Assembly: GCA_014843695.1 (NCBI GenBank)
Contig: CM026390.1
Coordinates: 101,436,722 to 101,500,721 of the forward strand
DNA length: 64,000 nt
Reading direction: 5' to 3'
Origin: Archivesica marissinica
Lineage: Eukaryota > Mollusca > Bivalvia > Venerida > Vesicomyidae
Below are positions 63,967-64,000 of this stretch, piece after piece; position 1 is the first letter of the stretch, and every line of letters starts with the position of its first letter. Both the position numbers and the translations under genes were made by a program. The notes under the pieces are model-generated. The model searched no databases, was not told the DNA's origin, and was given only the letters and a program-made list of their open reading frames with translations.

Positions 63967-64000
63967 GGAATGAATACAGTTGGATCACACTACACTTTAT

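Overview
The window is invertebrate nuclear DNA carrying one large spliced gene on the minus strand. It encodes most of an orthologue of PTPN13 (PTP-BL, FAP-1), a cytoplasmic scaffold phosphatase. I read 22 exons between 63542 and 10968. Every junction uses AG and GT sites and every reading phase fits, giving 1,960 codons that end in a stop. In protein order they encode the linker after the FERM region, PDZ1, PDZ2, PDZ3, a long acidic linker, PDZ4, an acidic insert, PDZ5, an acidic linker and a complete class I tyrosine-phosphatase domain. The KIND and FERM parts, the promoter and the start codon must lie beyond the right edge. Residue numbers below refer to this 1,960-residue partial protein. 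Comparisons with human PTPN13 are from memory, not from an alignment program.

The organism is probably a mollusc, most likely a bivalve. This is a low-certainty inference from the AT-rich introns, several tRNA-derived SINE families including one with a CCGGAGTACCCGG core motif, and TTAA-flanked MITEs. No bacterial, viral or CRISPR system is present.

Layout from left to right: 1-8998 is downstream flank dominated by a 27-bp tandem array, a 1,000-N assembly gap and what looks like a false duplication. 9010-10797 is a G-rich 39-bp array just past the stop codon. 10968-17195 holds the phosphatase exons, 17492-22245 PDZ5 and half of PDZ4, 22440-27698 a 26-bp array of about 200 copies, 28900-33139 PDZ4, the acidic exon and the end of PDZ3, 35556-39205 PDZ3 and PDZ2, 39318-41468 a 16-bp array, 41897-47961 a 33-bp array of about 183 copies, 47938-51438 the PDZ1 region, 52206-56990 a 55-bp array, and 58720-63542 the first two exons seen.

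More than half of the called bases lie in about 24 unrelated minisatellites with units of 16-71 bp, nearly all within the introns of this one gene. The most striking observation is that several arrays were built from exon-intron boundaries and so copy functional-looking splice sites: about 183 copies of one 5' splice site, six of another, two of a third, and a duplicated 3' splice site that would add 24 in-frame codons.
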